NCBI RefSeq assembly: GCF_937875265.1
Contig: NZ_CALLXM010000081.1
Span: 1-31,548, forward strand
DNA: 31,548 bases
Source of the DNA: an uncultured Acetobacter sp.
Lineage (GTDB): Bacteria; Pseudomonadota; Alphaproteobacteria; Acetobacterales; Acetobacteraceae
Reading direction: 5' to 3'
The notes beneath the pieces are model-generated. The model worked only from the letters and a program-made list of their open reading frames with translations. It was not told where the DNA came from and did not search any database. The position numbers and the translations under genes were made by a program. Below are positions 30,288 to 31,548 of the stretch, in pieces (position 1 is the first letter of the stretch; each line of letters starts with the position of its first letter).

Positions 30288-31548
30288 CCTGCCTTGACAA
30301 GAGAGCTCTGTGTGCAAGGCAGGTAGTGACTGTCCTGACAGACGCTAAGATAGGGCCCCGCAGCCTTGATCTGGATGGTCATGAGGCTGATGCCGTTGGA
30401 ACGTCGCGTACCCAGTGGAAGGAATGCGTTTCCAGATGTCCAGCGTGACTCTGGTCTTTCCTGTGTATTCCAGCCCTTCAGGTCCGTTGCGGTGAGATGG
30501 GCCGTAATGGTCTGCATGTGATTGTTTTCAAACATCATGACTTCACCCACGGCGACACCAAAGGCGCGGCGGTCGTCCACGAAGGGGCCGATGACATCGC
30601 AGGGGCGACTGGTCCTGGAGGCAATACGTACGGACTGCACACCGGTCGAGATCATGAACATGACGCGGTCGCCCTCCCGGCGCACGGGATGGAGGATAGC
30701 CCCGGCCTCCGTAATGATGTGCAGACCAGCCTCGTTCGTCAGAACTGGGGAGGCAGGCTGGGGCACGCATTCAAGCTTGTCGGCATGGGCCTTGATCTGT
30801 CGGAACAACGGCTCGACAAATGCGCGTGACACGTCGAGCGGTGCTGCCGCATCATCCCAGGTTAGATGGTTGGTTTTACCAATAGAGACAACAGTCCCAT
30901 TCTGACGGAAAGCGCGGCGGTTACCGGTATCGAGATAGCTTTCAGTGAACATGCCATCTGCCATGATGACGGAATGCCGCTCGGTTTCAACGTGGTAATA
31001 GTTGTAGGCGGTAATGCTCTTATCGTAAAAAATCGAACGTCCGTTCACGAGCATACGGACCGGAACAAACCTGCCGTTGAAGAACAGGCAGTGTTCCGGT
31101 GTGATCAGCATGTCCTTATAGGGCACACCTTCTGTAATCGCTCCCCGGAGGATGCGCACCGGATAACCGGCCTCATCATCAGGCAGATGTGGACGAACCG
31201 TGCAATGCGCGTGCCCGTCCCAGGTTACGTGACGGGTTGTTTCCGCGCCGTCCTCGTAGGCAACAATCTTATCTCCAACACGAAGCGCTTCAACAGCCGT
31301 AGGGCCAGACGGCGTTTGGATCATTGAGCCGGCGAGGAAGCAGACCTCAAGGTACAGACCACCTTCATAATCGGTAGTAACCTCAGCACGGTAAGTACCA
31401 TCGGCATTCTGGATCGTATTGACAGTGTTAAGCGTGTAGGTGACCGCGTTGCCGACGTTGTCCTTGCCGACAAGTGTTGTGCTGCTTGCTGTGGCTTCAA
31501 TATGGGTAACGCTGGCCAGAGAAACTATATCGATGCGGGCACCATCAG
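30284..31548 (-). CDS. Hint-domain protein (N-terminal part beyond right edge)
   Basis: Minus-strand frame open from base 31548 to a TAA at 30286-30284; the true start lies outside the window. The frame passes through the internal ATG at 31324, where an automated call might begin, but upstream codons spell GLYLEVCFLAGSMIQTPSGP, the full Hint nucleophile motif with its cysteine. The rest has VEALRVGDKIV, LITPEHCLFFNGRFVPVRML (the second Hint block with Thr/His) and a C-terminal domain of about 200 residues. The visible N-terminal portion (TLVGKDNVGNAVTYTLNT) resembles a beta-rich repeat of a surface protein. Such Hint_2 proteins are numerous in acetic acid bacteria and related alphaproteobacteria. 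Self-processing is possible but unproven; there is no obvious C-extein Ser/Thr/Cys junction. Confidence 0.87.
   Translation of the reverse strand, partial: DGARIDIVSLASVTHIEATASSTTLVGKDNVGNAVTYTLNTVNTIQNADGTYRAEVTTDYEGGLYLEVCFLAGSMIQTPSGPTAVEALRVGDKIVAYEDGAETTRHVTWDGHAHCTVRPHLPDDEAGYPVRILRGAITEGVPYKDMLITPEHCLFFNGRFVPVRMLVNGRSIFYDKSITAYNYYHVETERHSVIMADGMFTESYLDTGNRRAFRQNGTVVSIGKTNHLTWDDAAAPLDVSRAFVEPLFRQIKAHADKLECVPQPASPVLTNEAGLHIITEAGAILHPVRREGDRVMFMISTGVQSVRIASRTSRPCDVIGPFVDDRRAFGVAVGEVMMFENNHMQTITAHLTATDLKGWNTQERPESRWTSGNAFLPLGTRRSNGISLMTIQIKAAGPYLSVCQDSHYLPCTQSSLVKAG
30288..30323. terminator. Perfect 9-bp hairpin at the convergent gene junction
   Basis: CCTGCCTTG (30288-30296) and CAAGGCAGG (30315-30323) pair perfectly around an 18-base loop that itself contains the palindrome AGAGCTCT. 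It begins one base after the acyl-CoA synthetase stop and lies within the last codons of the Hint gene. There is no T run on the plus strand, so it is at best a Rho-assisted or mRNA-stabilising element. Confidence 0.45.

Noticed and set aside
30866..31327. Plus-strand frame of 153 codons opposite the Hint gene
   Set aside because: The minus strand carries clear Hint motifs; the plus-strand translation has none.

Overview
The window looks like chromosome of an alphaproteobacterium, most likely an acetic acid bacterium (Acetobacteraceae). This is an inference from the gene mix: a GMC alcohol dehydrogenase paired with an aldehyde dehydrogenase, an OprB-type porin, a TonB receptor/PepSY pair, and a Hint-domain protein of the kind common in that family. 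No RNA gene, insertion sequence or CRISPR array was seen.

Region 1 (1-14865) is a catabolic locus for an unidentified substrate. A TetR-family repressor gene on the minus strand, cut by the left edge, faces three plus-strand transcription units: (i) aldehyde dehydrogenase and GMC oxidoreductase; (ii) a propionate-CoA-transferase-type enzyme; (iii) acyl-CoA dehydrogenase, SDR dehydrogenase, a DUF993 aldolase-like TIM barrel, a xylose-isomerase-like TIM barrel, and EtfB/EtfA. An OprB porin and an ExuT-like MFS carrier follow. A near-identical 14-bp palindrome (consensus TAACYR-N2-TGGTTW) lies ahead of each of the three units and at promoter-like positions in two of them, so they are probably one regulon under the neighbouring TetR protein. 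The gene order suggests uptake, alcohol to aldehyde to acid, CoA activation, FAD-linked dehydrogenation with a dedicated ETF, and carbon-carbon cleavage by the DUF993 enzyme. No enoyl-CoA hydratase or thiolase is encoded here.

Region 2 (14890-19643) is a metal-related block: a SCO1/SenC copper chaperone on the plus strand meets, tail to tail, a minus-strand operon of a DUF2946 protein, a TonB-dependent receptor and a PepSY membrane protein.

Region 3 (19905-30287) is a Nit1C nitrilase cluster: a MocR-type regulator followed by the nitrogen-starvation protein MSMEG_0572/Sll0783, nitrilase, an unusual radical SAM protein, GNAT, an AIR-synthase-like protein, a glycosyltransferase, MSMEG_0570 and an MSMEG_0569 flavoprotein. 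A PrpE-like acyl-CoA synthetase is added at the end. Repeated TGTATGGA elements lie in front of both the regulator and the cluster, and the cluster has a structured leader. Related clusters are known for cyanide/nitrile nitrogen assimilation; the CoA ligase suggests that the acid product is also used.

Region 4 (30284-31548) is the 3' part of a minus-strand Hint-domain protein that runs off the right edge. Its stop codon overlaps that of the acyl-CoA synthetase.
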